The notes below the pieces were generated by a model, which had not been told where the DNA came from, did no database searches, and saw only the letters and a program-made list of their open reading frames with translations. Both the position numbers and the translations under genes were made by a program. From Dasypus novemcinctus (taxonomy: Eukaryota; Chordata; Mammalia; Cingulata; Dasypodidae), in NCBI RefSeq assembly GCF_030445035.2, contig NC_080680.1, positions 119,252,228 to 119,316,227 of the forward strand: a stretch of 64,000 nt of DNA, read 5' to 3'. Shown one piece after another: positions 34,924 through 47,932 of the stretch (its first letter is position 1; each line of letters starts with the position of its first letter).

Positions 34924-35040
34924 GGGGATGATGTGGGAGAAGGAAGGGAATACATGAGAATCCCTCAAACTTTCGTTGTAACTTTTCTGCAATCTAAAAT
35001 GTCTTTAAAAATAAAGTTTATTATATTTAAGAAAAAAAAA

Positions 35041-35384
35041 GAACTTACAATGTTTCCCTGTGGAGCTTGGTGTAAAAGTGTCATAAAAAGCTGATTTCTG
35101 ACTCAAGTCAGAAATCGAAAGAGCTAGAGACTGTGTCTGGGGCACTGTTTTGATAATAGAGCAAGAAGATGGTTATTTCTGAATTGGGAGAAGCTTGAGG
35201 GTCAAGAGTTCATTGGGGCAAAGGATACATGAGTTTCTTCAGCCACATCTGAGCCATTTAAGAATCAGCCTGCAATTGTCTTAGATATTATTCAGTGGAA
35301 CTTCTTGGAGGGATGAGGCTGCCTTAACAGAAAGAAGCTGGAAGTGAACTGCCAATGCCGAGGGGCTGAGAATTTAATCAAGTC
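35041..35384. other. Unassigned sequence
   Basis: No gene or repeat recognised. Confidence 0.5.
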
Positions 35385-35794
35385 CACACAAGAGTATGCT
35401 CAAGTCCTCCCCTCCCCATCCCCCATGCTATGGGTATGAAACCATTTATAAACAGGGCCTTTAAGGATGTTAATTGTTAAGATGAGGCAAAATTGAATGA
35501 GGGCAAGCCTTTTTCCAACATTACTGAAGCAAATCATAAGCAGAGGGAATTGAACAAGGAGAAAGAAGCCAGAGAATGTGTCAGATGGCCATGTGACAGA
35601 GGCAGAGAGGCAAGCTAAAGAAGCCCAAGAATCAATCATGGCCAGAACAATACAAATTCCAGGAGGAAGCATGGCTGCTGAGACATTCATTTTGGACTGT
35701 TAGCTTCCAACCCCGTGCAACAGGACATTCCTATAGTTTAAGCAAACCAGTACATGTGAGTTTTTCCTCCTAGCAGCCCGGGCAAACTATGACA
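35385..35794 (+). mobile_element. MaLR-type solo LTR, sense
   Basis: 'gggtatgaaaccatttataa', 'gggcctttaaggatgttaat', 'gatggccatgtgacagagg', 'agcagcccgggcaaactatg' and terminal 'gaca'. This follows the MLT1-type LTR layout also seen at 45430-45846 and 50347-50816. Left end approximate. Confidence 0.6.
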
Positions 35795-35852
35795 AGATGC
35801 ATTCACCTCACAGTGAGTGGAGGGGAGACAGGTGCTAAGGAACTTATCTAGA

Positions 35853-35938
35853 CATAGACAGTGCTAACCTGAAACACCTGTCATAGACAGTGCTAGCTTG
35901 AACACCCGCCACGGACAGTGCTAATTTGAAACACCTGC
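35853..35938 (+). repeat. Three-copy 29-bp minisatellite
   Basis: Units at 35853-35881, 35882-35909 and 35910-35938 (29, 28 and 29 bp). Each contains gacagtgcta followed by gaaca-c-acct/ccg. Identity between units is roughly 80 to 90 percent by eye. Confidence 0.85.
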
Positions 35939-36600
35939 CAAACCTAGAGTGGCCGATGACACAGAGACTACCTCAAAATCCAGCAAGGTAAGACCCTACC
36001 TGCCATTGCCTGGGCTCTCTGTCCAGTTTCAACCCTTTTAAGGAATCACTAAAAGACAAGTACATGGAGGACATGGAAAAAAGCTTGCTATCCACACTTT
36101 TCATCCCAAGGGGCCTGCTTTGAAGTAGAACGGAGGCAGGGGAGGAGAGAAATTCTAAATGAATTTTAAATTTGTACTATAAAATGGAGTGGGTATTTTT
36201 CTGAACGGAGACTTTTTGTAATTATGCTTATCACCTAACAGTATTTATAAAAGTCAGGCTTGCCCTAGATCCCCTCCAAAAGGCAGATTACAGTTAGGCC
36301 CAGGGAAGAGTCAGCAGTGAGGGCCGGGGGTGGGCATGGAGGAGGGGAGCAGAGAATGGTAAGAAGGTCTGGCTCTTGCAATGCAGTAGTTACATTTGTC
36401 ATGTTAAATTAGTAACTCGCACATGGACTTAGCCCCAAATTTTGACACCTACTTTTCACATTAAAATGTCTTTTAAAATATTTTCTAATAGAGATTGAAA
36501 TGATGGGGGGAAAAAACTTATACAAAGAAGTTCACCTGTCCAACATCTTGACTTAAGGGAGTTACTGTGCTAATGAAATAATGTATTAATAATTCTCATA
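35939..36600. other. Unassigned sequence
   Basis: No gene or repeat recognised; purine-rich patch near 36310-36360. Confidence 0.5.
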
Positions 36601-37175
36601 AAAAAGTTAAATGTATACCTAACATGTGACGGAGCATTCTACTCTTAATATTCATCTGGGAGAAATGAAAGCATATGTCCACATGAAGATTTACTCATGA
36701 AAGCTCATTACAGCTTATTGTAACAGCCAAAAAACTTTATATAAAAGCAGTAATTTCCTCAATAAATGAAGAAACAAACACATTGTAGGTGTCTATACAA
36801 TGCAATACTACTATTTGGCAATAAAAAACAATGAAATATGGACAAGAGCATGGCAAATCTCAAATATTTATGTTGTGTGAAAAAAACTAGACAAGAAAGG
36901 AGTCCATGATGTAGGATCCCATTATGTAAAATTCTAGAAAATGCAAGTTAATCTATAGTGAGAGAAAATCCATGGTTGCATGAAGAAGAGAGGTAGAGGA
37001 GGAAGGGTAGGATTGCAAAGGGGCAAGATGAAACTTTTGGGGGAAAGTGGATATATGTTACCTTAACTGTGGTAATGATAACACAAGTGTATAGCTAGGT
37101 CAAAACTCAGACTCTGCACTTTATATATGTGGAGTTTATTTCTTATTGAATATACCTCATTAAGATGGTTAAAAA
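36600..37175 (+). mobile_element. Old LINE-1 3' end, sense
   Basis: 'ggagaaatgaaagcatatgt', 'catgaagatttactcatga', 'tatacaatgcaatactacta' and 'gtgtgaaaaaaactagacaa' follow the ORF2 C-terminus and 3' UTR of L1M elements. No open frame. Confidence 0.7.
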
Positions 37176-37239
37176 ATCAATTACTTAAAATTTCTAAAAA
37201 TAAATAATTTCATTCCTATATAAACTAAAGGATAGACAA

Positions 37240-37720
37240 CTCCATTATTGGATAGTTCCATTAGTCATTTTATAAAACTATATAACCTTATTCCCCAAAT
37301 ATATATCATTATAAAATATAAGCTCATTTTACTTATGAATATAGATGCAAAAATCCAAAATAGAGTACTAACAATCAGTTATTAAGAATAATAAATGTAT
37401 TATAATCTAGTAGACTTTATTTCAGGAATACAAGAATGACTCAGTATAGCAATAGTTTAACAGAAAAAAAGTAAATGGGAATATTGATAGATGCTGAGGA
37501 CAAATTTGAAAAAATAAATTTCTCAGGAAATTCTGAGAATATTTTCTTAAGGAATATAAATTCCAATTTCAAATTAATGTTCCAGCAATAATTTAAAGCA
37601 AAATACTATAGCCATTTACTTTAAAATCCAGAATAGTACCAAGATATCAATTCTTTCATTGAATCCGCAGATTTACTGATGATGCAATATTTTTTAAATT
37701 TTACTATGTTTAACTCTTAA
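37240..37720 (+). mobile_element. LINE-1 ORF2 reverse-transcriptase region fragment, sense
   Basis: 'atgaatatagatgcaaaaat', then 'gtagactttatttcaggaat', 'gatagatgctgaggacaaa' and 'ctttcattgaatccgcagat' follow the nucleotide order of the L1 RT domain, heavily decayed with many stops. A separate fragment from the 3' end just to its left. Confidence 0.6.
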
Positions 37721-37739
37721 GGGAAAAAGAAAATGTAAT

Positions 37740-39545
37740 ATTGTTGTTATTTTGAAATGACAACTATTTACTTTAAAAAGCAAGTTAATCCAGTTTTAAA
37801 AATGAATCACTTATTTTATTTGGAGGTAATAAGGAAATTTAATGCTGTAGTTGTACACAAGTTGCAAATCGAGTGTTTAAATATTAAGAGCTATAGTCTT
37901 TTGCTTCTTGTCATGAGACAAGCCCTCTCACCATAAAGAACTAGAATACTGGAGAAATATATATGAAACATTTGTTTTCAGACATTGGATGGCAGAGGTG
38001 GCAGAGGGTTGTGATGCCTAGGAAAAGGAACAAACAAAGGAGCCTTAGGATCATGCAGACTTTGTACTTAGAACACTTTCTAGTTATCGGCATAGTGAGG
38101 AAAAAGATTTGCCAGCTTGCTGAGCTGAAGAGAGCAAGACAATAGCATTTGTGAAGAGGGGTTGAGAATGCTAGAATTCCTGGGGAAAGTACCAGAAAAG
38201 GTTAACCTTTGAAGAGAAAAGCTCCTGAAATCTGCAAGGGATTCCCTTGACAATTTATTCATCTGAATAATAAACCTCAGTTGCACAGTGTGAGATTCCA
38301 CAAGGCTAGACATGAAACAACTATACAAAAAAAAAAAAAATTGCCTTGCAGTATGAGCTGAAAAACTACAGGTTTGGGAGACATAGGGTTGTGGTGAGGC
38401 ATACTGGAAAGAGGTCATTAAACAACTAAGGTGTTCAATGGAAAAGCCACACATTAGGACAATGGTTAAGTTATCCCTGGAGTCAAGTCTACTCTAGGCA
38501 TGCCAAACTAAACTTTTTTTTTTGTAAGGCATGATTAGATTTAATATAATCAATTATAAAAATAGAGAGCATAGCAACAAACATAAATAATATTTCAAAT
38601 ATAATAAAAATTAATTTTAACATAATTCTAATTTTTATATTACAACTCTGACTATTGGACATAATCTCTAAGAATGCAATATCAAACTAAACTTTTTACA
38701 AATTCTCAAAAAGATCAAAACAAGCCTCAAAAAGGTCAAGTTGATCATCTTACCCAAACAAAACACTTTCTTTAAAATAAGATATATCCAGACAGGGAAC
38801 ATCGTACTGTTCAAAATTTCCAGTACCCAATAATAATATATCAGACACATGAAGGAGCAGAAAATGATGACTCAATAATGGGAGAAGAATAAATCAATAG
38901 AAAAATACCCAGAAATGACAGAGACAATGGAACTAGATGCAATGATTTTGAGCAGATATTACAAATATGCATAAAGACTTAAAGGACAATATTAAAATAA
39001 AGAGGAAAGAACTGGAAGCTGAAAATGTAGAATAAAATTAAACTTTTAGCACTCAAACATATTCACTTAATTGTTTCAGAGTAGCAGGAACAGTTCAGAA
39101 GCAAAGAAACGTTCTAAATTGATGCATAAACACTGAAAAAATTAACATCAACTCATTGACCTATGGTACAGTATCAACACGATTAAAAGGCTTAATTGGA
39201 GTCTCAGAAATAAGAGGATGAAGAATATATTTGAAAAAAATTGCTAAGATTTTGAAAATTTAATAGTTTTCTAAATCCACAGATCCAAAAAGCACAATTA
39301 ACCCTAAGCAGAGAAGAAAAACTCACCAAGGTACATCACAACTAAATTGCTGCAAACCATTGATGAAGAAATAACTACTACAAGCATCATAGGAGGAAAA
39401 ATACTACATAGAGAGAAAAAATAAATTATTTCTGACTTCTTGTAAGAAACAATGCACGTCAGAACACAATGTAATGAAATATTCATAGTGCAGAAAAAAT
39501 TAAAAACTCAGCCGAGAATTTTATATGCAATAAGAACAATCTCTG
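37740..39545 (+). mobile_element. Old L1M 5' UTR/ORF1-side sequence, sense
   Basis: Decayed L1M/HAL1-type text, clearest at 38860-39545 ('ccacagatccaaaaagcac', 'acatcacaactaaattgctg', 'cagaacacaatgtaatgaa', 'agccgagaattttatatgca'). It is interrupted by the antisense L1 at 39556-40681 and resumes at 40692. Confidence 0.55.
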
Positions 39546-39555
39546 AAAGTGCCAT

Positions 39556-40681
39556 CTTTTATTTATTTATATTTTTATTTTTTTAAATTTGTATTTGTCT
39601 TTTTTTTTAAGATACATAGATCACAAAAAAATGTTACATTAAAAAATATAAGAGGTTCCCATATACCCCACTCCCCACACCCCCTACTCCTCCCACATCA
39701 ACAACCTCTTTCATCTGTGTGGCACATTCTTTGCATTTGATGAACACATTTTGGAGCACTGCTATACCGCATGGATTATAGTTTACATTGCAGTTTACCC
39801 TCTCCCCCAGTCCATTCAGTGGGTTATGGAAGGATATATAATGTCCTGCATCTGTCCCTGCAGTATCATTCAAGACAACTCCAAGTCCCAAAAATGCCTC
39901 CACATCATACCTCTTCTTCCCTCTCCCTGTCCTCAGTAACTCCCATGGCCACTGTCTCCACATCAGTGATACAATTTCTGCCATTGCTAGATTCACAATA
40001 GTTCTATAGTAGAATACCAGTAAGTTCACTCTAATCCATAGTTTATTCCTCCATCCTGTGGACCCTGGGATGGTGATGTCCACTCCACCTCTAAATCAAG
40101 AGGGGACTTAGATTCCACATGGATGATGGATGCGATTCTCCTGCTTGCAGTTGTAGACACTCTTGATTCCCTGGTGTGGTGGTTGACCATCTTCACCTCC
40201 CTGTTAGCTGACTTGGGTAAGTCCAACAAATCGGAGAGTAGGTGTTGCAAACTCTGCTGAGGCTCAGGACCCAGCTGGGATATGGCCAGTCTAGAGATTC
40301 AAGTTTCCCAAGTATACACCAACCCTAGTGCTAACCACAGGTTCAGTAAAAGTGACTGAAGAAGCATGCATAGAAAGGTCACATCTGAGTTCAAGTCCAT
40401 CACACTCAGGAGCACAAATTCCAAAGTAGGGCCCACTGACAAGGCACTGAACTCCAAGAGTCATTTGCCATGACTATAGAATCTGTCTGTTTCTGTAGCC
40501 CTTAGGAGCACAAGAACCTGGGGTTGTTGTATCTACTTTGGCTGTTTCTGGGATCCTGCTGAGACATGTGTAAGCGTGACCTCTCTGATAACCTCCTGAC
40601 TCATTTTGAAGTCTCTTAGCCATATAAACTCATTTGTCTTTACCATTTCCTCCTTTTATTCAAGGTCTTTTTCTAGTGGCA
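39556..40681 (-). mobile_element. Truncated LINE-1 3' UTR, antisense (older lineage-type subfamily)
   Basis: T-rich tail, then 'gatacatagatcacaaaaaa', 'tgttacattaaaaaatata' and the 3' UTR sequence homologous to 59590-60600. 10-bp TSD aaagtgccat at 39546-39555 and 40682-40691. 5'-truncated, 1126 bp. It is the uninverted counterpart of the insertions at 7618 and 11124. Confidence 0.9.
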
Positions 40682-40691
40682 AAAGTGCCAT

Positions 40692-42590
40692 TTTTAAGCA
40701 AACAAAAACAATTTGTTGCCAGCAAAACAACACCTTAAGAAACATTAAAGAAACATCGTTAGGATGAAGGGAAATGATGCCAGAGAGAAACTCAGATGAA
40801 CACAGAAGAATAGAGTGTCAAAATTTTAAAAATATGTAAATTTTTACATGTTTTAAAAACTAAATGGAAATAAGAAACAATAGCATCAATAATAAGCTAC
40901 CTAGGAATGAATTTAACAAAATATGCCTAAGTCCTGTACAGTAAAAAGTATAAATCATTGCTAAAAAACAAGATAAATAAATTGATAAATGTCCTATACA
41001 AATGGATTGGTTAACTCAATATTGTTAAAATGTCAGTTCTCAACAAAGGTAGATATAGATTCAACATGCTGTCATTCAAAATCTCATCAGACTTTTTAAA
41101 AATGGAAACTGAGAAATTGTTTCTAAAATGTTTATAGAAATGCACAAGGCCTAGAATTTCAAAAGACTTAGAGAAGCAAACATAGAGAACATACAGTGTC
41201 TGATTTCAAGACTTTCTATTAAGCCATATTAAACAGCATGATATTGTAATAAGGACAGACATATAGGTTAATGAAGCAGAATAAAGTATCTAGAAATAGA
41301 TTCATAAATTAGATTTTCAATAAAGATATCAGGGGAATTCAGTTGGGGGGAAAGGATAGTCTTTTCACCAAATAATGTCAAAACAACTGGAAATCTATAT
41401 GGAAAAAAAGGAGAATAAAGAATCTTAATCCTTCCATACCAAACACACACAAAAAAATCCCAAATTATTAAGGATCTAAAAGGAAATGTAAAACTATAAA
41501 ACTTCTGAAAGAAAAGTTAGGAGAAAATTTTCATGACCATTAGATAGACAATGATATTTTTGGACACAAAAAGCAGTAATAATAAAATGAAAAATAAGGC
41601 TTCTTCAAAATTAGAACTGTCTGCTCTTTAAAGTATATGATTAAGTGAAGGAAAAGGCAAGACATATTGTGAGAAATATTTACAAGATATATATCTGATC
41701 AATGACATATCCTGAATACTAAAAAATCTGAATTATAAGGCAAACAATACACTTTAAAAATCAGTAATAGATTTGAACATATACTCCACAAGGAGGTACA
41801 CAAATGGCTAACAAGTCCATGGCCAGATGATCATCATCTGTGGACATCAGGGAGAAATGCAAATTAAAACCAAAATATGATGCATTTTCATACCTATAAG
41901 AATGGTAACAAATTATAAAGGCAATTCCTAGTATTGAGAAGGATGTAAAACAACCAGAACACCAATACATGTCTGAATTCAGTATGAAATTGTTACCAAT
42001 TTTGGAAAATGTTTTGGCATTATTTTATAATGTTCAATATAGATTTAGCATATAATCCACATTTGCCCTCAGCTATTTAACGAAGAAAATTGAAAATATT
42101 TTTGCACAAAGACTCAACTGTGAATGTCCATAGAAGCTTTACTTACAATAGCCTCGACTGGAAACATGCCAAATTTCCATTACAAAGCGAATGGATGGAT
42201 AGTTTGTGGTATATCCCACACAGTACAATACTGCTTAGGAATAAAATGGAACCAACTATTAATAAATGCAATAGGGATCATTCTAAAAATAAATAGACTG
42301 GGTGAAAGAAATAGACACAAACAATATATACTGAATCATTCCATTAATATGAAATTCCCAAACGGAAAAAAGCTAACTTAAATTGACAGAAATTAGATCA
42401 GTGATTTCCTGGAATGTAAGGAGGGAAAATGAACTGTAAAGAGGCATAATGAACCATTTTGGAGCGATATTTTCTATACATTGTTTGTGGTTGTAGCTAT
42501 ATTTGCTCAACTCATCCAACATTTAGCTCACAATGAATACATTTTATTGAAGATCAATTATAACCCAATAAAGATGATTTTTAAAATTTT
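40692..42590 (+). mobile_element. Old L1M ORF2/3' UTR, sense
   Basis: 'aataataagctacctaggaa', 'atttaacaaaatatgcctaa', 'ggacatcagggagaaatgc' and 'aaattaaaaccaaaatatga' are ORF2 landmarks. A 3' UTR-like end follows to about 42590. Many stops; not coding. Confidence 0.7.
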
Positions 42591-44425
42591 AATCTTTCTT
42601 ATAAACCAACCTCTTATAAACCATAATCTTTTAGAATATCTGATGTATAATGGATAAACTAAAACAAAAAAAATCAAAATTCTAAGAATTACTTCTAGAT
42701 GAATAATAGAGGATCTCTTTGAAGAAATATAGCAAACATTTCTGTAGGATATAAAAGATGATGTGAGTAAATGAAATGAATACATACACTGTGTTTTGCT
42801 TTATTGTTAATTCAATGTGTGTAACAAATAGACCTGATAGCAAAATGTAATATTTTGTTCCACTTTAAATAAGAACGGATTTCTTACATGAAAGAAGTCT
42901 TTGTTTCCAAGTTGTCTTACATATTGATGTTAACCAATATCTGCTAAGGCAGATTAACTTTATAAAATATATCTTCAAAATGCATCTTTGCATGGATGAT
43001 ATCAGAATAGGTTAAAGTACACTAACTGATCATTAAACTAGAAACCAAAATGAAATTGATAGGGCTAAGGTTTATAATCGCAAAAATTTTGACAGTTCAT
43101 GGAAATACTGAGCATATGATCTCATCATATATTAATCATTGTGTACCTAATAAATTATTTTATTCTAACATTTAGTAAAAAACCCAAAACTATTTTGGAA
43201 CATAAATTGAGAGACAGCAAGCAAACTCTACAAGTGCTGCCATTTCCCCACCCCACTTCTTTATGTGACATCAGTGTCTTGCCTTAAATTCAGGGAAGTC
43301 TGTTGTGTGAGCCTCTCACAAATATCTACATTTTAAAATTCATCAATCCAATAATAGCAGTCAACCTTGTAAAATAGCTCTAGCTTCATAGCTCAAATAT
43401 GTTTCTAATTTGCAACTTTAAGCAGAGAACAGAAATAATTTATAAATCTCTGGTCACATGAAGGTACTTAGCAGCTAATAATAAGACTTGCATTGCAAGA
43501 AATAGCCTTAATATTTAATTGAATTCAAAGTCAAGCAAAAACCATCTATTACAATTTTGGTGCATCATAGGTATCCTTCTTTATCACTACCAAGATAGGA
43601 TCTATATAAGCTGTCAGCACAAAAATAGGGCAGTTGAACTGCTTCCTAAAGGAGACTGGCAGAGTGCTAAGATCTGGTAAATGAGGCAGAGATGAGGTCT
43701 GTGATGAGACATAAGGAGACTTCAACTCCTATCAAGGATACATAAAAGCACAAAAGAACAAAGAGACTGGTACTACATAAATGGACTTAGTTGAGAAAAA
43801 AAAAATCTAATCATGTCATTATATGGCTTTTTAGAGGACTCAAAGCATCTTTCTTTAAATAATTCTGCTATTATATAAATATGCTATCCTCTGAACACAG
43901 AATTTAACAGGCAGATAACTTAGTTATATGTCTGAATCCCTGTCCTATTGGTGTAACGCTAAACCTGAGATAGTAAAGAAAGAAGAGAAACTTTCTAACT
44001 CAGAGAGATCAATTCCAATATTTCATCCACATTGACTTTTTAAAAAGAGTGTAGGCATTGGTGAGATGATCAGATACAGGAAAATCCAGAATGGGAACAT
44101 AATAGTCTTCATAAGTGACCACAGAAAATCCCACACTTGGCCCCTAGTAATTCTGAAATTAAATTCATATGCATAGAAGCTTTAGTTTATAGCTATATTT
44201 GGGAAGATATACTTTCAGTGGGAGAATTCACCTGTAGAAAAGAAATGAAGATGATATAGAAAGTGACATGGCATTTATTTTCATTCCTGCCATCCGGACT
44301 TTGTTCAAGGCCTATTGGTTGAGGGTCAAAAATTATTAGTACTATTCAAAAGAGACCTTGTGAGATTAGAGCTACAGTTATTCCTAACACAATACTCAAG
44401 ATTAAATTTGACACAATTGTCCAGT
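42591..44425. other. Unassigned AT-rich sequence
   Basis: About 1.8 kb with no gene and no repeat I can name. Confidence 0.5.
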
Positions 44426-44430
44426 AGGCC

Positions 44431-44860
44431 TGTGATGGTTAATTTCATGTGTCACCTTGGCTGTATTATGGTAACTAGTTGTGTGTCCAAGCAAGCACTG
44501 GCCTGATGGTTACTGTGAAGGAGTTCACTGACAGATTCAAATCATTAGTCAGTTGATTACTTCTATGGCTAATTACATGTGTAATCAACAAAGGAGACTG
44601 CCTTCCCCAATGAGAAAAGTCTCCTTATTCAATCAGTCGAAAGCCTTAAAGGAAGAATTGATGATTTCAGCAGTCAGAAAGAAGAATTTCTACCTCTACT
44701 TCAGCCAACAAGCTTCTCCTGGGGAATTCATTGTCACTATCAAGTTGCCAATTGGTGTCTGCCTCATAGAATTTAGACTTGTTCTCAAGGATTTCATGAG
44801 ACAGGTTTCTAGTAAATACATATATTATTTTTGTTTTCCTGAAGAACCCTAACTAATACA
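44431..44860 (+). mobile_element. Solo LTR, MLT2-like (ERVL)
   Basis: Begins 'tgtgatggttaatttcatgt' and 'gtgtcaccttggctgta', has 'caatcagtcgaaagccttaa', and ends 'gaagaaccctaactaataca'. Perfect 5-bp TSD aggcc at 44426-44430 and 44861-44865. 430 bp. Same family type as the nested copy at 25238-25700. Confidence 0.92.
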
Positions 44861-44865
44861 AGGCC

Positions 44866-45429
44866 CTGCTCTCTACCTCTCTGGAAGCCCAGTTTGGGTA
44901 CCAGGAAGAAAGGTAGCTTTTTTTTTTTTAGAAGCATGTAGAGCAAAAGCAAGAACCATTGATGATAAAGGAGAATGACAAGGCTTCCTTGAATGGCCTT
45001 CCAGGCAGAAGATCTAAGGAAACAGAATCACAAGCAAGAAAGAAATATTTTTTTTCTGAGGTAGAAAATGCATCAAAGAACTGAAAGAACCAATGTGCTT
45101 GGAGCAGGCTGAGGATAGGAACTCCACAAAATGAGACTTCAGAAGAGGGCAGGAGTCAGATTATACAGGGCCATGTTGACTGTATTAGGAGTACGTGAAA
45201 TGGGCAGTCATGAAAGAAGGAGACTGGTTTGATCCAAGCTGTTTTTCCCACCATTTATCTTGAATTCAAAATTCACTATTTTTATTTAAAAAATTAAAGA
45301 AAGAAAAGGTATCTAGTGGTAAAGTCCATAGTCTAAATGATACAGCTAATAATCACTCTTTAGTCTTTCCTTATATAATAATGAATGTTTTGCAATACAA
45401 GGAAACATCAACAATAAATATTTTTCTGT
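44866..45429. other. Unassigned sequence
   Basis: No gene or repeat recognised. Confidence 0.5.
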
Positions 45430-45846
45430 TTGTTGAGAGTTGCTGGAAATGCCCCACCCAAAAGTCACATTCAGGTCCCCACCCCAGTCCTGTGGGTATG
45501 AACCCATTTGTAAGAAGGACCTTTGAAGATGTTTGGCTAAGTTGTATCACACTGAACAAGGGTGGACCCTACTCCCTTCAGTATGACTGAAGTCCTTACA
45601 AGCCAAGGAAATTGGACACAAGAGTAAGCCATGGAGATTAGCCAGAAGCAGAAGTCAACAGAATCCAGAAGAGAAAAGAGGAGATGCCACCATATGATGG
45701 AAAAGCCAAAGAACTCCAAAGAATGCCAATCAGCCAGAAGATACCAATCCCAGGAGGATGCAAACCTTCTAGACTCTGAAACCATGAGCCAACAAATTCC
45801 TGTTATGAGACCAGGAATTTCTTTTAGCAGCTGGGAATCTAAAACA
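45430..45846 (+). mobile_element. MLT1-type MaLR LTR, sense
   Basis: 'gtgggtatgaacccatttgt', 'agaaggacctttgaagatg', 'agactctgaaaccatgagcc' and 'ggaatctaaaaca' at the end. Left boundary uncertain by a few bases; no clean TSD. Confidence 0.7.
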
Positions 45847-46774
45847 AGGGTGTATGATAAGTGCTTATAGAGCTAGAAATCTTAAATTTTGTTCTATAAG
45901 AGGAAAATTGGGTGCTGAAAATATCTTGTTACAAGATCCATTGTGTCCAGAGGATGGTAAGAAAGGGTCTAGTATCTTGAAGCAGAGATTCTGGGTTATA
46001 GATAATGTGACCATACTTTATCATCATCCATTTGAAACTGAAAGAGGGCATTATTCTTAACTACACCAGAGAAAAGGAATAAACGGATATAAACTAACAT
46101 GAAATACAGACACCTTAGTAGAATTCCTCTTACTGCTGCAATAAGCTTGGGGAGATTACCTTCTTTTAAAACTTAAAGAAGTTCAAGAAACTAAGACTAC
46201 TGTCTATGGCACTATATAAGGCACTCCACAAGGGTAGCATACCCCACTTCTACCCAGTCCCTAAATGGAGATTAAAAGTCTTACTGGGGAAGAGGGGGCA
46301 GAAGCAGATAGGAGGAAACTTTGAACATGATGAGGGCCCATGGGAAAGCCTTAGGGTTGGGACAAATTGGCAGGTTCCTTCCAAAGCCAAACATTCCCTT
46401 CTCGAAGAATGTGACTCTGCAAAGCTGGATCATACAATTCATGGGATGACTTCTTAAAAGGTAGTCCATGATCTTGCTTCAACCATGCAGCTCAAAAGGA
46501 TGCCCAAGACCACCACAGGCTTTGTGGCAGTTACACCCCTTGATATTAGAATTTTATTCGAACTAAAAGTATTTCCTCTGCAACAAAGGAAGATGTCACT
46601 GTATATGCAAGACTCAGTGCCTTTCTTAAGTCTTCATCCTAATCTTTCCTGGAAGCATATTTCCTCCCAATTCAATCCACAGTGTGTATTAAATTATCAT
46701 TGATCTATGGTATAACTTAGCTATAGCATACACAAAAGCCCCAAAGCAAGGGCCTGGAAAACCAGTGGGGGAAT
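45847..46774. other. Unassigned sequence between LTRs
   Basis: No gene. It lies between a sense LTR and an antisense LTR. I see no convincing retroviral interior; an 83-codon frame at 46206-46457 has no recognisable motif. Confidence 0.4.
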
Positions 46775-47330
46775 GTCTTAGTTTGCCAGAGCTGCTATGA
46801 CAAAAACCATATACCAGTTGGAATACTTAATGGGAATTTACTATCTCACCATTTTGAAGGCTAGAATTACACAATCAAAGTCTTGCCAGGCCATCCTCTC
46901 TTCTAGAGTCTTCTAGTGTCCTGGCACTCATTCTGGTTTGCTGCAATCCTTGGAGAGCCTTGGCTTGTGTCTCTGACTCCATAACATGGCACTCTGTCTC
47001 CTTGGTCTCGTCCTATGGCTTTCTCTGACTTTTGATTTTTACTGACTGATGTATCCAAATTTCCTCTGCCTTATAAGGACTCCTGTCATATGGATTAAAA
47101 ACATATGTTTCAACTTAGCCTTTTCTAATTAGGATCTTCAAATAGTCTATTGACAAATGGGTTCACACTCTTAGGAACACAGATAAGATTTGTATTTGTC
47201 TTTTGTGGGTACATGATTCCATCCTCAGCAAGGGAGAAAAGTCTGTCAGGCACATCATTTTCCTAGGGCAAAGAGGCAAGATTTCACAGGGGACAATGCA
47301 AGCCAACACTTATTATTGATCATATGGCCA
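46775..47330 (-). mobile_element. MLT1-like MaLR LTR, antisense
   Basis: 'tgtcttagtttgccagagct', 'gctgctatgacaaaaacca', 'tgctgcaatccttggagagc', 'cttataaggactcctgtcat' are the usual reverse MLT1 landmarks in order. Right end approximate. Confidence 0.75.
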
Positions 47331-47393
47331 CAAGACAGAGATTCAACACAAGCCAATTTGCAAATTACAATGTCTTGTATTCTTGATAAGCTT

Positions 47394-47932
47394 TGCTTTA
47401 GTCTTCTAGGCTGCTGAAAGCAATATACAAATATACCAGAAATGAGTTGGCTTTAACAATGAGGATTTATTAGCTTACAAGCTTACAGTTCTGAGGCTAT
47501 AAAAATGTCCAAATTTAGGCATCATTAAGACATGCTGTTTGACCAAGTTGCAGCTGTAGATGATCAGGCATCATCAGGTGACACTTTCACCCTGAAGACC
47601 AGCTGCTGGTGATCCTGAACTCCTCTGTCACATGGAAAATTATTTGGTGGCATCTGCTGGGCTTTCCCTTCTATTCTGGGTTTCCTTGCCTCCAGCTTCC
47701 AACTTCTATGGCTTTCTGTCTCTTACTCTGAATTTTGTTCCCTTATAAAGGACTCCAGGAAGAGTGTTAAGACCCATCCTGGGCCACTCCTTATGGAAGC
47801 AACCTAATCAAAAAGGCCCTTAACTGAAGTTGCTAGTCTAAAGGTCCCACCTAATGGGTTCACACCAGGAAGAATGGATTAGCTGTAAGAATATGATTTT
47901 TTCTAGCGTCCATCAAGCTTCAACCTGTCACA
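47394..47932 (-). mobile_element. MaLR-type LTR, antisense (same family as 50347-50816)
   Basis: 'tgctttagtcttctaggctg', 'cttataaaggactccagga', 'ctaatgggttcacaccagga', ending 'aacctgtcaca'. The landmarks are the reverse of those at 50347-50816. Flanking 5-mers agctt and ctctt match only 3 of 5. Confidence 0.7.

Larger units (their letters stand above)
31539..35040 (+). mobile_element. HAL1-like LINE-1 derivative (5' UTR, ORF1, 3' end, no ORF2)
   Basis: The 5' end 'aggatggtgggaagatggca' with 'acagactgacaggcagagc' is a true L1 start. The 5' UTR runs to 32435 and ORF1 starts at 32436. ORF1-side sequence continues to about 33770. A 3' end with AATAAA and A9 closes at 35040 without any ORF2. GAACTT flanks both ends (31533-31538, 35041-35046), a short possible TSD. 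Removing the two nested insertions (33103-33536 and about 33772-34923) leaves about 1.9 kb, the expected scale for HAL1 ('half-L1') elements. Confidence 0.7.

Noticed and set aside
45430..47330. Provirus between the LTRs at 45430 and 46775
   Set aside because: The LTRs are in opposite orientation, look like different families, and the middle shows no retroviral landmarks.
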